A program made the position numbers and the translations under genes. The notes under the pieces were generated by a model. The model saw only the letters and a list, made by a program, of their open reading frames with translations, was not told the DNA's origin and ran no database searches. This document shows positions 1 through 9,113 of a stretch of 64,000 nucleotides of DNA, in pieces; the first letter of the stretch is position 1, and every line of letters starts with the position of its first letter. Source of the DNA: an uncultured Methanobrevibacter sp. (GTDB lineage: Archaea > Methanobacteriota > Methanobacteria > Methanobacteriales > Methanobacteriaceae); NCBI RefSeq assembly GCF_937881195.1, contig NZ_CALGFC010000023.1, positions 18,158 to 82,157 on the forward strand, given 5' to 3'.

Positions 1-212
1 TCTAGCTAATAAAAAATTATATCTAATTGTGAATGATAATTTATATAAAAAATATAATAAATAAAAATAAGGATATAAAAATAATGATTTTTATTAAAAA
101 TATTCTCTAAAAATTTATTAATAATAAAACAAAAAGAACAATTATAGCATAACAATAGTAATTTACCAATAACAATATTTCTTAAAGATTTAATAAATAA
201 TATGTGGTTTAA

Positions 213-1097
213 ATGACTGAAACTAACTCTAAAATTATAAAAGAATCCATAAAAGCATTAAAAAATGTAAAAGATATCAATCCTCTTACACACTGTATAA
301 CCAATTATGTTACAATTAATGATTGTGCAAATGCAGTTTTAGCCATTGGAGGATCACCTATGATGGCAGATGACCCTGAAGAAGTTAAAGAATTTGTTGA
401 AATAGCAAATGCTTTAGTTATAAATATAGGTAAAATGAGCCAGAGTCAAGTTGAAGCAATGATTATTGGAAGTAAACATGGAAAAGAAACTAATACACCT
501 ATTGTTTTAGATCCTGTTGCAGTAGGAGTAACAAACCTTAGAAATAATCTAGTACTTGAATTAATAAATAAATCAAAAATATCTGTTATTAGAGGAAATA
601 TGTCTGAAATAAAAGCTATAGCAAGATTAATAAAATTAGAAGAAATATTATCTACAATTAAAGCTAAAAGTAAAGGAGTAGATGTTTCAGAAGATGATGA
701 AATAACTAAAAACAACTTAAAGGATAATGGAATAATTGTGAAAGCATTGGCAAAAAAATTAGATACTGTTATTATAGCTAGTGGAGCCATAGATATAATT
801 TCAAATGGAAAAATAACATATGCCTGTGAAAATGGTGATGAATTAATGCCAAAAATAACTGGAAGTGGTTGTATGCTTACTTCAATTGTTGGAACTTTTT
901 GTGGAGCTAATGATCCTTTTATTGGAGGATTGAGTGGGACAATAGCTATGGGAATAGCTGGTGAAATAGCTGGACAGTCAGTAAAGAAAGAAAAATGTGG
1001 AACTGGAACTTTTAGAGTAAGATTAATAGATAATTTATACAATTTAGATGAAAAAACTATTAAAGAAAACATAAAATTGTATGAAATACTCGATTAA
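213..1097 (+). CDS. thiM: Hydroxyethylthiazole kinase
   Basis: ThiM phosphorylates 4-methyl-5-(2-hydroxyethyl)thiazole in the cytoplasm, for salvage into thiamine phosphate. The ribokinase-like fold is visible: the N-terminal NPLTHCITNYVTINDCAN motif, PIVLDPVAVG near residue 96, a GNMSEI motif near 128, and the C-terminal anion-hole/catalytic segment TGSGCMLTS with Cys220. At 294 residues it is longer than usual (about 265-275). The extra length lies near residues 138-173, between the GNMSEI and VIIASG segments, and is rich in Lys/Asp/Glu. It is followed on the same strand by thiE, the next pathway step. The Shine-Dalgarno match is weak (GTGGT before ATG). I see no TPP-riboswitch consensus in the 212 bases upstream. 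Confidence 0.93.
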   Translation: MTETNSKIIKESIKALKNVKDINPLTHCITNYVTINDCANAVLAIGGSPMMADDPEEVKEFVEIANALVINIGKMSQSQVEAMIIGSKHGKETNTPIVLDPVAVGVTNLRNNLVLELINKSKISVIRGNMSEIKAIARLIKLEEILSTIKAKSKGVDVSEDDEITKNNLKDNGIIVKALAKKLDTVIIASGAIDIISNGKITYACENGDELMPKITGSGCMLTSIVGTFCGANDPFIGGLSGTIAMGIAGEIAGQSVKKEKCGTGTFRVRLIDNLYNLDEKTIKENIKLYEILD

Positions 1098-1231
1098 AAG
1101 CCATTAAAAGATAATTATAATCCTTATATATTTTTATCAATTTATATTATTTATTTTACATTCAATAATAATCATGTTTTAATTTATTTAATATTATTAT
1201 AAAAAATTTGAATTTATTAAGGAGTATTAAT

Positions 1232-1855
1232 ATGAACAATATAGATTACTCATTATATCTTGTTACAAATAGATATAGGCATACAGAAGAAGAATTTTTG
1301 AATATTGTTGAAGAAGCTATTTTAGGAGGAGTTACTGTTGTGCAATTAAGAGAGAAAGATGCTCCAACTGGAAAATTTTATGATATTGCATTAAAACTTA
1401 AAAATTTAACTTCAAAATATGATATTCCACTAATTATAAATGATAGATTAGATATTGCAATAGCTATAGATGCTGAAGGAGTCCATGTAGGTCAAAGTGA
1501 TATGCCGGCAGACATAGTAAGAAATATAATTGGAAATGATAAAATATTAGGAGTATCTGCAGCTACAGTTCCAAAAGCAAAAATAGCTGAAAAAAATGGG
1601 GCAGATTATATTGGAAGTGGAGCTATTTTTCCAACAGAAACAAAAACAGCAGACTGTATAAGTATAGAATATCTTAAAGAAATTGTGAATAATATTAACA
1701 TTCCGGTTGTTGCTATTGGAGGATTAAATGAGAATAATCTTAATTCACTACAAAAAACTAAAATTAAAGGAATTTCCGTTGTTTCAGCCATTATGAATAG
1801 TAATAATCCTAAAAAATCAGCTGAAAATTTAAAAAATAAGTTTAATATATTATAA
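1232..1855 (+). CDS. thiE: Thiamine phosphate synthase
   Basis: ThiE joins HMP pyrophosphate and thiazole phosphate to give thiamine phosphate. TIM-barrel landmarks are clear: VQLREKDAPTGKFYD, INDRLDIAIAIDAEGVHVGQ with the pyrophosphate/Mg site, GSGAIFPTETK, and VVAIGGLNENN near the C-terminus. The frame is open back to a TTG at 1208, but an AAGGAG sits at 1219-1224, 7 bases before the ATG at 1232. I therefore start there, giving 207 residues, normal for the family. It lies about 130 bases after thiM and probably belongs to the same salvage unit. Confidence 0.93.
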   Translation: MNNIDYSLYLVTNRYRHTEEEFLNIVEEAILGGVTVVQLREKDAPTGKFYDIALKLKNLTSKYDIPLIINDRLDIAIAIDAEGVHVGQSDMPADIVRNIIGNDKILGVSAATVPKAKIAEKNGADYIGSGAIFPTETKTADCISIEYLKEIVNNINIPVVAIGGLNENNLNSLQKTKIKGISVVSAIMNSNNPKKSAENLKNKFNIL

Positions 1856-1920
1856 TTTTTAAAATTGTCAAAAACTATCTAATTAAATTATAAATTTAAA
1901 TCAAGAAAATTAAATTATAA

Positions 1921-2023
1921 ATTAAAAATATAAATTGAAAATATAATAATTAAAAATATAATAATTAAAAATGTAAATTGAAAATATAATAATTAAAAAT
2001 ATAATAATTAAAAATATAGTATA
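1921..2023. repeat. AT-rich tandem repeat after thiE
   Basis: Two imperfect copies of a roughly 55-base block, each built from AAAATATAATAATT units with an AAATTG variant, fill the spacer between the convergent thiE and pgk genes. This looks like simple slippage-type sequence with no visible function. Confidence 0.5.
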
Positions 2024-2083
2024 ATTTTATCATTTGATTAAATTATAACAATAATCATAATTATATCTAAATAAATTAAGAAT

Positions 2084-3307
2084 TTATTTTTTAGCAGATT
2101 CAATTAAAGCTTGAACTGCAACTAGATTTTTCCCAGATAAAAGATTTATACAAGCACCACCACCACTACTAATATGGTTTACATCATTTTGAAATCCCAT
2201 AGCAGTAGTTGCAGCTGCAATATGACCTCCACCAATTATAGAAAATCCTTTAGAATTAGCTATAGCATTTAAAATATCTTCAGTACCCATTGCAAATTTT
2301 GGCTCTTCAAAAACTCCTGCAGGACCATTGGCAAAAATAGTTTTAGCACTTCTTATTATTTTTGCATATTCTTTAATTGATTCGATTCCTATATCAAAAA
2401 TAGAAAGATTAGGAATATTTTCAACCGAAACATCTTCTCTTAGACCTTGCTTATTTTCAACAGCAACATCTTTAGGATATACTATTTTAGATTCATAATT
2501 TTTAAGTAGTTTTTTAGATTTTTTGACTAAATAACAGTAGCCCCTATCTTTAATAAATTTTTTATTTATTTTGCCAATATCATAACCTGCGGCTAAAAGG
2601 AGAATATTAGCTACCAAACCAGATGTTAAGACATAATCAGCAGTTCCATTCTTTAGAACATTTTCCATAACATCAATAGAATCATCAGATTTCATCCCCC
2701 CAAGAACAAAAACACAAGGATGTTCAACATTATCAATAGCATTTTGAATAATTTTTAGCTCTTTTTCCATAAGTCGGCCTGCAGCAGATGGAAGAATAGG
2801 AGTAAAACCAACTAATGATGGTTGAGATCTATGTGCAGCTGCAAATGCATCATTTACAAAAATATCTATTAAAGGAGCCAAATTCTGAGGAATTAAAGTT
2901 TGAGACTGTTCTTTGGGTGTTTTACTAATTGATTCTTCAGAAAAAAATCTAACATTTTCAAGAAGAAGAATTTGCCCATTGTTTAAATTTTTTATAGCTT
3001 CTTTAGCTTCATGGGAGAAAATTGAGTCAATGTACTTAACATCAACATCTAAATTTCTTGAAAGAACATTTTTGTGTTGCTCAAGTGTTGTAAAATCTTT
3101 TTTACCCGGCCGGCTTTGATGAGCTAATATAACAACCTTTGCTCCTTTATTTGAAAGTTCTTTCAGTGTTTCACTATGTAATTTCATCCTAGTATCATCC
3201 AGAATAATGCCTGAATTTGGATCAACAGGAGAATTAATATCTACCCTTACAAGAACTGTTTTTCCTTTAACATCAAAATTATCAATAGTATTGAATTTAA
3301 TTGTCAT
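2084..3307 (-). CDS. pgk: Phosphoglycerate kinase
   Basis: Pgk interconverts 1,3-bisphosphoglycerate and 3-phosphoglycerate with ADP/ATP in glycolysis/gluconeogenesis. At 407 residues it has full archaeal length. Visible motifs in order are VRVDINSPVD (substrate-binding N-domain), LLENVRFFSEE, NDAFAAAHRSQPSLVGF, FVLGGMKSDD, ANGPAGVFE and the C-terminal GGGHIAAATTAMG nucleotide loop. A GGAGATATA precedes the ATG. It starts 23 bases after the tpiA stop, so the two consecutive triose-phosphate enzymes are almost certainly co-transcribed. Confidence 0.96.
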   Translation of the reverse strand: MTIKFNTIDNFDVKGKTVLVRVDINSPVDPNSGIILDDTRMKLHSETLKELSNKGAKVVILAHQSRPGKKDFTTLEQHKNVLSRNLDVDVKYIDSIFSHEAKEAIKNLNNGQILLLENVRFFSEESISKTPKEQSQTLIPQNLAPLIDIFVNDAFAAAHRSQPSLVGFTPILPSAAGRLMEKELKIIQNAIDNVEHPCVFVLGGMKSDDSIDVMENVLKNGTADYVLTSGLVANILLLAAGYDIGKINKKFIKDRGYCYLVKKSKKLLKNYESKIVYPKDVAVENKQGLREDVSVENIPNLSIFDIGIESIKEYAKIIRSAKTIFANGPAGVFEEPKFAMGTEDILNAIANSKGFSIIGGGHIAAATTAMGFQNDVNHISSGGGACINLLSGKNLVAVQALIESAKK

Positions 3308-3330
3308 TATATCTCCATAAAATAAATAAA

Positions 3331-4014
3331 TTAAATTTTACTAACCAAATCTAACAATGCATCTTTAGGATTATCTGACAATACTATACCAGAAGCAAGA
3401 AGAACTCCAGATGCACCTAAATCTAGGGCAGCGCGCATATCATCACCTGTAGAAATTCCTGCACCACATAATACATCTATTTTTTTATTAATTTTTTTTA
3501 CTTTAGATACTGTTCCTTCAACAATCTCGGGTTCTGCTTGAGATACAGGAATCCCCGATCCAATAAGTTCTGGAGGTTCAACAGCAACAAATTCTGGATT
3601 TAGAGTTGCTACAGCCACACTTGTTTCAATATTATTTGTACAAATAACCGAAAAAATATCCTTTTCCTTAGAGTATTTTACAACTTCATCAATATCAGCT
3701 ATTCCCATTCTTTTTTCTGAGTGATTTAATAGAGTTCCACTTATTCCAGATTCAATCATAGAATCTATGAGATTACTCCCAGTATGGCCTCCAGGGCTTA
3801 CAGGATCAATATGTTGAGCCAATATAGGAATATCTGTTTCTTGACTTATTCTAAATATATCCGTAGTTTGAGGAGCAGCTGCCATGTTAATACCAGATTC
3901 AATAGCAGCAGACTCAAGATCTTTAGCTAAATTAAGTGCATTTTCTCCGCTAGATTCTATATAAGTCTTAAAATTTAAAATAACAATAGGGGTTTTAATT
4001 TTTTTCATTGACAA
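3331..4014 (-). CDS. tpiA: Triosephosphate isomerase (archaeal)
   Basis: TpiA interconverts glyceraldehyde-3-phosphate and dihydroxyacetone phosphate. At 227 residues it is the short archaeal form. Active-site residues are in place: Asn14 and Lys16 (NFKTY), His98 (NHSEKR) and the catalytic Glu146 (AVEPPELIG), with a GAGI phosphate loop near the end. The start is ambiguous: a GAGGA is followed after about 6 bases by TTG (4014) and after about 12 bases by an in-frame ATG (4008). The difference is two residues. A TATA-like stretch lies just upstream, and pgk follows in the same operon. Confidence 0.95.
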   Translation of the reverse strand: MSMKKIKTPIVILNFKTYIESSGENALNLAKDLESAAIESGINMAAAPQTTDIFRISQETDIPILAQHIDPVSPGGHTGSNLIDSMIESGISGTLLNHSEKRMGIADIDEVVKYSKEKDIFSVICTNNIETSVAVATLNPEFVAVEPPELIGSGIPVSQAEPEIVEGTVSKVKKINKKIDVLCGAGISTGDDMRAALDLGASGVLLASGIVLSDNPKDALLDLVSKI

Positions 4015-4671
4015 AAAAATTCCTCACTTAATTATTGAATTTATAAATATAATCTAAAATATATTCATGAAATAAATTATATAACTATTTTCTTTAAAAT
4101 ATTTAGATAAAATTTAATAATTTAAATAAAACTCTAATAATAATTATAATTAAAAGTTATTTGATTTTTAATAGGAAATTTTATATAGATTATTATTATC
4201 ATTATTAGATTAATTTAAATTACTCTCAATATATCTTAGATTATTATTAATATATAATATATTTTTGTAAAGTATTTTATAAATTGTATTTTATTAAATA
4301 TTATATATTAATTTAATTATGTTAAATTTAACTAATTTTGAAACAAATAATGAAAAAAATAGGTGAAAGTTTTAATGATAATTGAATTTTAAATATTCAT
4401 GAAAATTAATTCAAAAAATAAGTTAGTATACCTAAATTAATTATAACATAAAATAAGATAAAATTAAAAATAAAAATAAGATAAAATTAAATCACAATCC
4501 AAAAGATAAATCTAGAATTAAAATAAATAAAACAGGGACATGATAATAAATATAAAATTAAATCTAAATAAAAGCTAAAAAAACTAAAAATAAAACTAAA
4601 AATAAAACTAAAAATAAAACTAAAAATAAAGCTAAAAAATAAGTATAAAATACTTTGTAACTTTTAGATAG
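4015..4671. other. AT-rich spacer, no gene seen
   Basis: The stretch between the tpiA promoter side and the end of the transglutaminase-like gene is almost pure A/T. From about 4570 to 4637 a 12-base unit (AAAACTAAAAAT) is repeated about five times. I find no credible reading frame, tRNA or structured element. Confidence 0.6.
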
Positions 4672-5529
4672 CTACAAAGTTTTAACTATAGTATTTGCTC
4701 TTGCACATGTTTGGGAATAATTTTTACTTCCATATTTTTTAGTAACTAATGAAGATTCAAAGTTAATCCACTTACCATTGAGTCTTACTTGAACCCATCT
4801 ATGATTTGAAGCAAGTGAAGTTGCACCTTGAACAATTCTAACCTTATAACTATTTGCCTTTAGTTGTTTAGCTGCCCACTCAGCTAAACCCCAACAGTCC
4901 CCAACTTTTGATTTTACAACACCTTTAAAAGTTGAAGGGCCTCCGTTTACATGGTTAAGATGTCTGTTCATATACTTTTGTAAAACTGTTAAGCCTTTGA
5001 CACCAGATAATTCACCTGCTAGTGGTAAACTAGGAGATTTTTTAACTTTATTGACATCATCTGCATCAGTACACTTTACATATTTTACAGCATTAAAAAT
5101 ATTTACATAAACAGGATCAACTTTATTAGTTTTTACAAATTTATTATATCTACTTATAGCATCAAGATAATCTTTTTTATAAATAGTTAATGCTTTAGAC
5201 TTCCAATAATAACTATTAGGATTAGATCCATTTACAGATTTATATTTGTTAATAGAAGTTTTCATTACTTTATAATCGCTTTTAGACATTTTAACAGATT
5301 TAACAACGACTTTAACAGTTTTTGTTGTATTTTTATCTGATACATCAGAAGTATTTGTCTTTTTAACAATTTCTGAAGCTGCTGAAGCTTTTATTCCATT
5401 ATTATGTGACTTATCAGAATGGGTTTGATTATCTAAATTTACTCCAAAAGGAGTTGCACAGACCATTGAAGCTAATGCAAAAATTGCAATAATTACAATA
5501 ATTGGTCCATATTTCGAGTATCTACTAAT
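4672..5529 (-). CDS. Secreted transglutaminase-like cysteine protein, atypical start
   Basis: The last ~110 residues look like a transglutaminase/cysteine-protease core: GDCWGLAEWAAKQL carries the nucleophile Cys, SNHRWVQVRLNGKW carries His, and WINFESS follows where families usually have Asp. From an ATT start the positions are Cys212, His243 and Glu258. A Lys/Ser/Thr-rich linker precedes the core. The first canonical ATG (5466) would begin inside a hydrophobic stretch. Reading upstream in frame gives SRYSKYGPIIVIIAIFALAS, a classic signal peptide, preceded by GGAGG at 5537-5541 but no NTG codon. A TAG at 5545-5547 closes the frame. ATT at 5529 is 7 bases from GGAGG and ATA at 5532 is 4 bases away. 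Likely role: processing or cross-linking at the pseudomurein cell surface. The product is 285 residues from ATT. Confidence 0.7.
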   Translation of the reverse strand: MSRYSKYGPIIVIIAIFALASMVCATPFGVNLDNQTHSDKSHNNGIKASAASEIVKKTNTSDVSDKNTTKTVKVVVKSVKMSKSDYKVMKTSINKYKSVNGSNPNSYYWKSKALTIYKKDYLDAISRYNKFVKTNKVDPVYVNIFNAVKYVKCTDADDVNKVKKSPSLPLAGELSGVKGLTVLQKYMNRHLNHVNGGPSTFKGVVKSKVGDCWGLAEWAAKQLKANSYKVRIVQGATSLASNHRWVQVRLNGKWINFESSLVTKKYGSKNYSQTCARANTIVKTL

Positions 5530-5536
5530 TATACCG

Positions 5537-5541
5537 CCTCC
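5537..5541 (-). promoter_or_regulatory. GGAGG ribosome-binding site that decides an ATT/ATA start
   Basis: On the minus strand GGAGG lies 7 bases before ATT (5529-5527) and 4 before ATA (5532-5530), in frame with the signal peptide of the transglutaminase-like gene. No ATG, GTG, TTG or CTG occurs between the upstream in-frame TAG and ATG 5466. Confidence 0.6.
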
Positions 5542-5590
5542 GAGCTATATAATCCAACTCATTAGAAATAAATTCTTATTTTGAAAAAAA

Positions 5591-5601
5591 TTATATATAA
5601 A
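5591..5601 (-). promoter_or_regulatory. TATA box of the transglutaminase-like gene
   Basis: TTTATATATAA on the minus strand would place transcription start about 25 bases downstream, near 5566. That leaves a short leader before the GGAGG at 5541. This supports translation from around 5529 rather than from the internal ATG at 5466. Confidence 0.45.
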
Positions 5602-6653
5602 AAATTCATTTTTAAAATTAAAATTTATTTAATTTAAAATTTATTTTAAATAGAATCCATCTTAAATAAGAATTTTATCTTGATTTAAAAAAAAATTTAA
5701 ATGAAAAATATTTTAATAAATATTTTTATAAAATTTTTAAAATTTTATTTTACTAAATACAAGAAATATAAAATTATTTTAATATAAAATTATTTTCTAA
5801 CTTTAAAATTATAAAGCTACATTTTTTTATCACCTTTTATTTAAAACAACAATACTATATAAATGTTTTGAAAATTTTTTAGCGACAAAGCTTAAATAAA
5901 GCTTTTTTTAACATATAAAGGATAAAATGAGGGAATTGGAATTTGCTTGTTAAATACTAAAAAGGCCATGAATACGTATTTGAATAAATTATGAAAAGAG
6001 GCTTACTATTCAGATTTCAAATAAATAAGGACAAATAGAAACAATTTTCATAAAATAAGAAATATAAATCAATCAAAAAAAATAAGTTTAATAATGAAGT
6101 TATGGGCAAAAAAAAGGATTTTAAAGCCTCTAAAAAAGTGAAAAATAGCCTTAATTTCAATGATTAGAAAAATTAAATAAAAAATATAGAAAAATATATA
6201 AATTCATTTAAAAATCCCATATAAAACTAATTAAAAATTTAATTTAATTGTATAAAATAAAATATAATAACCTATTTTTTATAATATAAAAAAATCATTT
6301 CAACTAAAAAATGTTGATAAAAATATGAAAAATTTATTAATAATAGGTAATTTATTTTAAGTTAAAAAATATCATTCAATATATAAACTATTATAAAATA
6401 TTATAAATTATTATAAAATATTATAAACTATTATAAAATATATAGAAATAATTTTTATAATATAACAGATAATCCTAATTTACTAAAAATTTATTATATT
6501 TAAAAAAATATTAGAATTTTTTTTGAAGCAAGTAAATATTAGAAAAATTATTATGATTTTTATAGAAATTTAGAAATTAAAAAACAGTGAAAATTAAGGA
6601 AATTATGAGGATTTTTTTATTTTAGGTGTTATATATTATGTTTATTATAAAAA
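5602..6653. other. Long spacer with a possible small RNA
   Basis: Most of this stretch is simple A/T, including TTATAAAATA tandem units at 6391-6442. The part from about 5850 to 6170 is less AT-rich and more complex. On the + strand it holds a TATA-like ACTATATAAATG (5854-5865), a 7-bp hairpin with a T-run at 5887-5909, and an 8-bp complementary pair AGAGGCTT (5997-6004) and AAGCCTCT (6124-6131). A 21-codon basic reading frame (6102-6167, MGKKKDFKASKKVKNSLNFN plus D) lies at its end without a good ribosome-binding site. This could be a small RNA, a short peptide gene or a remnant; none is proven. Confidence 0.3.
5887..5909 (+). terminator. Hairpin followed by T-run
   Basis: AAAGCTT (5887-5893) pairs with AAGCTTT (5899-5905) around a 5-base loop and runs into a T stretch at 5903-5909. 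This has the shape of a factor-independent terminator on the + strand. No annotated + strand gene lies upstream, and it sits only about 25 bases after a TATA-like sequence. Confidence 0.3.
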
Positions 6654-7616
6654 CTATTCCAATAGAACGACCCGGCTAATTTCTGAGTCATTAGTAATAG
6701 ACCTTCCAGTTAGATCTGCTATTTTTTGAGCAAAATCAATAACTTCTTTAAATGTTGGCATATTATCTAAAGTTAATCTTTCTCTAGAATATCCAACACA
6801 CATATATGCTTTGATTTCAATATAATCTGGGTTTGCTATATCAATTAATTTTGCATAATTTTCATGATCAAACATGTTTTTATGCTTTACACAAGTAGTT
6901 CGTATACATGTCTTAGAGTTAAAACTATTCAATGTTTCAAGTGACTTGTTTATTTTATCCCAAGCTTCATTTATTTGAGGGCTACAGAGGTCAACATATG
7001 TTTTCCTATCAGGAGCATCTAAGGAAAGATATAGTTGTGTTGGTTCATTTTCAAGATTAGATAATTCTTCATACATTACACCATTACTAACCAAAAATGT
7101 TGTGAAATCCTGTTTTTTAAATTCAGCTAAAAGCTCACCAATGTCAGGATAAATCATTGGTTCCCCTGCTAGAGATATAGCGGCATTATTTGGCTTTTTA
7201 GATTCTTCTAATTTCTTTTTATCTGCTTTATCATTTCCAAAAAACCCACATAGAAGTTTATTTTGTGCATTTATCCCATCTTCTATTATAGTTTTTGGAT
7301 CATCGTAATGACCTACCCATTCAGTTTTAGTGACAGAAAGATCCCTCCAACAAAAAGAACACTTTTGATTACAGAAAGGTACTGCTGGAGACATTTGAAG
7401 ACATCTATGACTTTCAACACCATAAAATTTCTCTTTATAACATACTCCTTCATTAAGAATACTTTTTTTAGTCCAATGACATATTTTAGCAGCAGCATGA
7501 TTATTTTTTCCAAGAAAACGATACCCACTATACTCTAGTTTTTTTTGATCTTCTAATGATAAAGAAAAGTTTTCTTCTTTATTATTAGATTCTTTATTAT
7601 TAAATGAATTTGACAT
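6654..7616 (-). CDS. taw1: S-adenosylmethionine-dependent tRNA 4-demethylwyosine synthase
   Basis: Taw1 (TYW1) is a radical-SAM enzyme that uses pyruvate to turn N1-methylguanosine-37 of tRNA-Phe into 4-demethylwyosine. The radical-SAM motif CNQKCSFC (Cys82, Cys86, Cys89) is intact. Upstream cysteines 46, 59 and 72, spaced 13 and 13 apart, match the second iron-sulfur cluster of the family. GEPMIYPDIGEL and LYLSLDAPD are further family landmarks. Its 320 residues match the archaeal length. The N-terminal ~20 residues are Asn/Glu-rich and look variable. A (TTA)n tract lies directly upstream of the gene. Confidence 0.93.
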   Translation of the reverse strand: MSNSFNNKESNNKEENFSLSLEDQKKLEYSGYRFLGKNNHAAAKICHWTKKSILNEGVCYKEKFYGVESHRCLQMSPAVPFCNQKCSFCWRDLSVTKTEWVGHYDDPKTIIEDGINAQNKLLCGFFGNDKADKKKLEESKKPNNAAISLAGEPMIYPDIGELLAEFKKQDFTTFLVSNGVMYEELSNLENEPTQLYLSLDAPDRKTYVDLCSPQINEAWDKINKSLETLNSFNSKTCIRTTCVKHKNMFDHENYAKLIDIANPDYIEIKAYMCVGYSRERLTLDNMPTFKEVIDFAQKIADLTGRSITNDSEISRVVLLE

Positions 7617-7625
7617 AAAACATCA

Positions 7626-7660
<35 letters not shown>

Positions 7661-7871
7661 TATTGTTACAATATTATTATTAATAAACATTATCACTAAG
7701 CATTTTTATTATTATTCGAGAATTAAGAACTAATTATTTATATTATAACAAATAATAGCAGATATATAATACATATTAATAATTATATTAAATATTTAAT
7801 AATTTATTAAATTAAATTTTTTATATTTATTAAATATTCTCTATTGAATATTAATTAATAAATATAAAAAT

Positions 7872-8981
7872 TTATTCAGCTAATGAATTTCGAATCTCGA
7901 CAGCTTTTTTAGCTGCTTTTTCCATTGAAATTTCAAATGGAATCCCTGCTTCTTCTAAAATTTTTTGACCTTCTTCTTCATTAGTTCCAGTAAGGCGTAT
8001 TACAATATTTATTTTCCTTTTTGATGAATCAAGTGCCCTTATTACACCTTTAGCTACATCATCAGCACGAGTTATTCCTCCAAGAACATTTAAAAAAACA
8101 ACTTTAACTGGAGAATAATTTAATACTAAATTTAAAGCTTTTTTAATAGTGTTTTCAGAAGCACCACCACCAATATCTAAGAATGTTGCTGGATTTCCAC
8201 CATTAAGCTTTATCATGTCCATTCCAGTAAGAGTTAATCCTGCACCATTACCTATAACCGCAATATCCCCATCAAGTTTAACAAAAGCAAATTCTTTAGG
8301 TTTAAATGAGTTAGCCTCTGCTAATTCTTTATGACGAAACAAAGAATCGTTTTCAATTTCGAGTTTGGCATCTGCAGCAATTAAACCATCTTCAGTAAGG
8401 ATTAATGGATTAATCTCAGCAACTTGTGCATCATATTTATCAAAAACATTATATAATTTCCATATAATACCTCCAACTGAAGAAATTAAATTAGAACTAA
8501 CCCCCATTTTACGAGCTATTTCTCTTGCTTCATATGGTAAAAATTCTTCTAGAGGATTAACATGATATTTAATAATTTTTTCAGGATTATCAATAGCTAA
8601 CTGTTCAATTTCAACTCCTCCATCCATACTAGCCATAATAATAGGTTTTTTAGAAGACCTATCAATAGAAACACTTAAAAAAAACTCTTTTTTAATATTT
8701 GCCTTTTTTTCGACTAATAAGTGTTTTACCTTTTCACCTTTAATTTCTAAATCTAATAAATTTCCTGCAATCTCAAAAGCTTCACCAGGATCATCTGCAA
8801 ATTTTATTCCACCTGCTTTTCCCCTACCTCCAACTAAAACTTGTGATTTTAAAGCTACTGGGCCTCCCATCTCACTTGTTATTTCCATAGCTTCTTCAGG
8901 AGAGTAAGCTACATGTCCTTCTAAAATACTTATTCCATTTTTTTTAAATAATTTTTTTGCAGCATGTTCAAAAAACTTCAT
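7872..8981 (-). CDS. sucC: Succinyl-CoA synthetase (ADP-forming), beta subunit
   Basis: SucC is the ATP-grasp subunit that, with SucD, interconverts succinate, CoA and ATP with succinyl-CoA. Motifs seen are MKFFEHAAKKLFKKNGI at the start, QVLVGGRGKAGGIKFA (ATP-grasp), EINPLILTEDGLIAADAKLE, and GNGAGLTLTGMD with NVLGGITRADDVAKG in the CoA-ligase part. The frame opens at a TTG (8990), but the family start MKFFEH corresponds to the ATG at 8981, giving 369 residues. sucD is not in this window. Lying behind korDABC, it would help supply succinyl-CoA for 2-oxoglutarate synthesis in the incomplete reductive TCA branch. Confidence 0.94.
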   Translation of the reverse strand: MKFFEHAAKKLFKKNGISILEGHVAYSPEEAMEITSEMGGPVALKSQVLVGGRGKAGGIKFADDPGEAFEIAGNLLDLEIKGEKVKHLLVEKKANIKKEFFLSVSIDRSSKKPIIMASMDGGVEIEQLAIDNPEKIIKYHVNPLEEFLPYEAREIARKMGVSSNLISSVGGIIWKLYNVFDKYDAQVAEINPLILTEDGLIAADAKLEIENDSLFRHKELAEANSFKPKEFAFVKLDGDIAVIGNGAGLTLTGMDMIKLNGGNPATFLDIGGGASENTIKKALNLVLNYSPVKVVFLNVLGGITRADDVAKGVIRALDSSKRKINIVIRLTGTNEEEGQKILEEAGIPFEISMEKAAKKAVEIRNSLAE

Positions 8982-9113
8982 ATACAACAACCAACCTGTA
9001 AACTAGTTTCACTAATAAACCAGTTTAGAAATTATTAACACATAATAAAACATTAATCTATAATCATCTTTTATAAATTGATAAAATATCAATAATAAAT
9101 TCCATATGGATAT

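Noticed and set aside
1..212. Possible TPP riboswitch before thiM
   Set aside because: No CUGAGA-type conserved core or paired arms are visible; the stretch is simple A/T.
446..1072. 208-codon minus-strand frame opposite thiM
   Set aside because: It is the antisense shadow of a conserved gene, with no ribosome-binding site and no recognisable motif.
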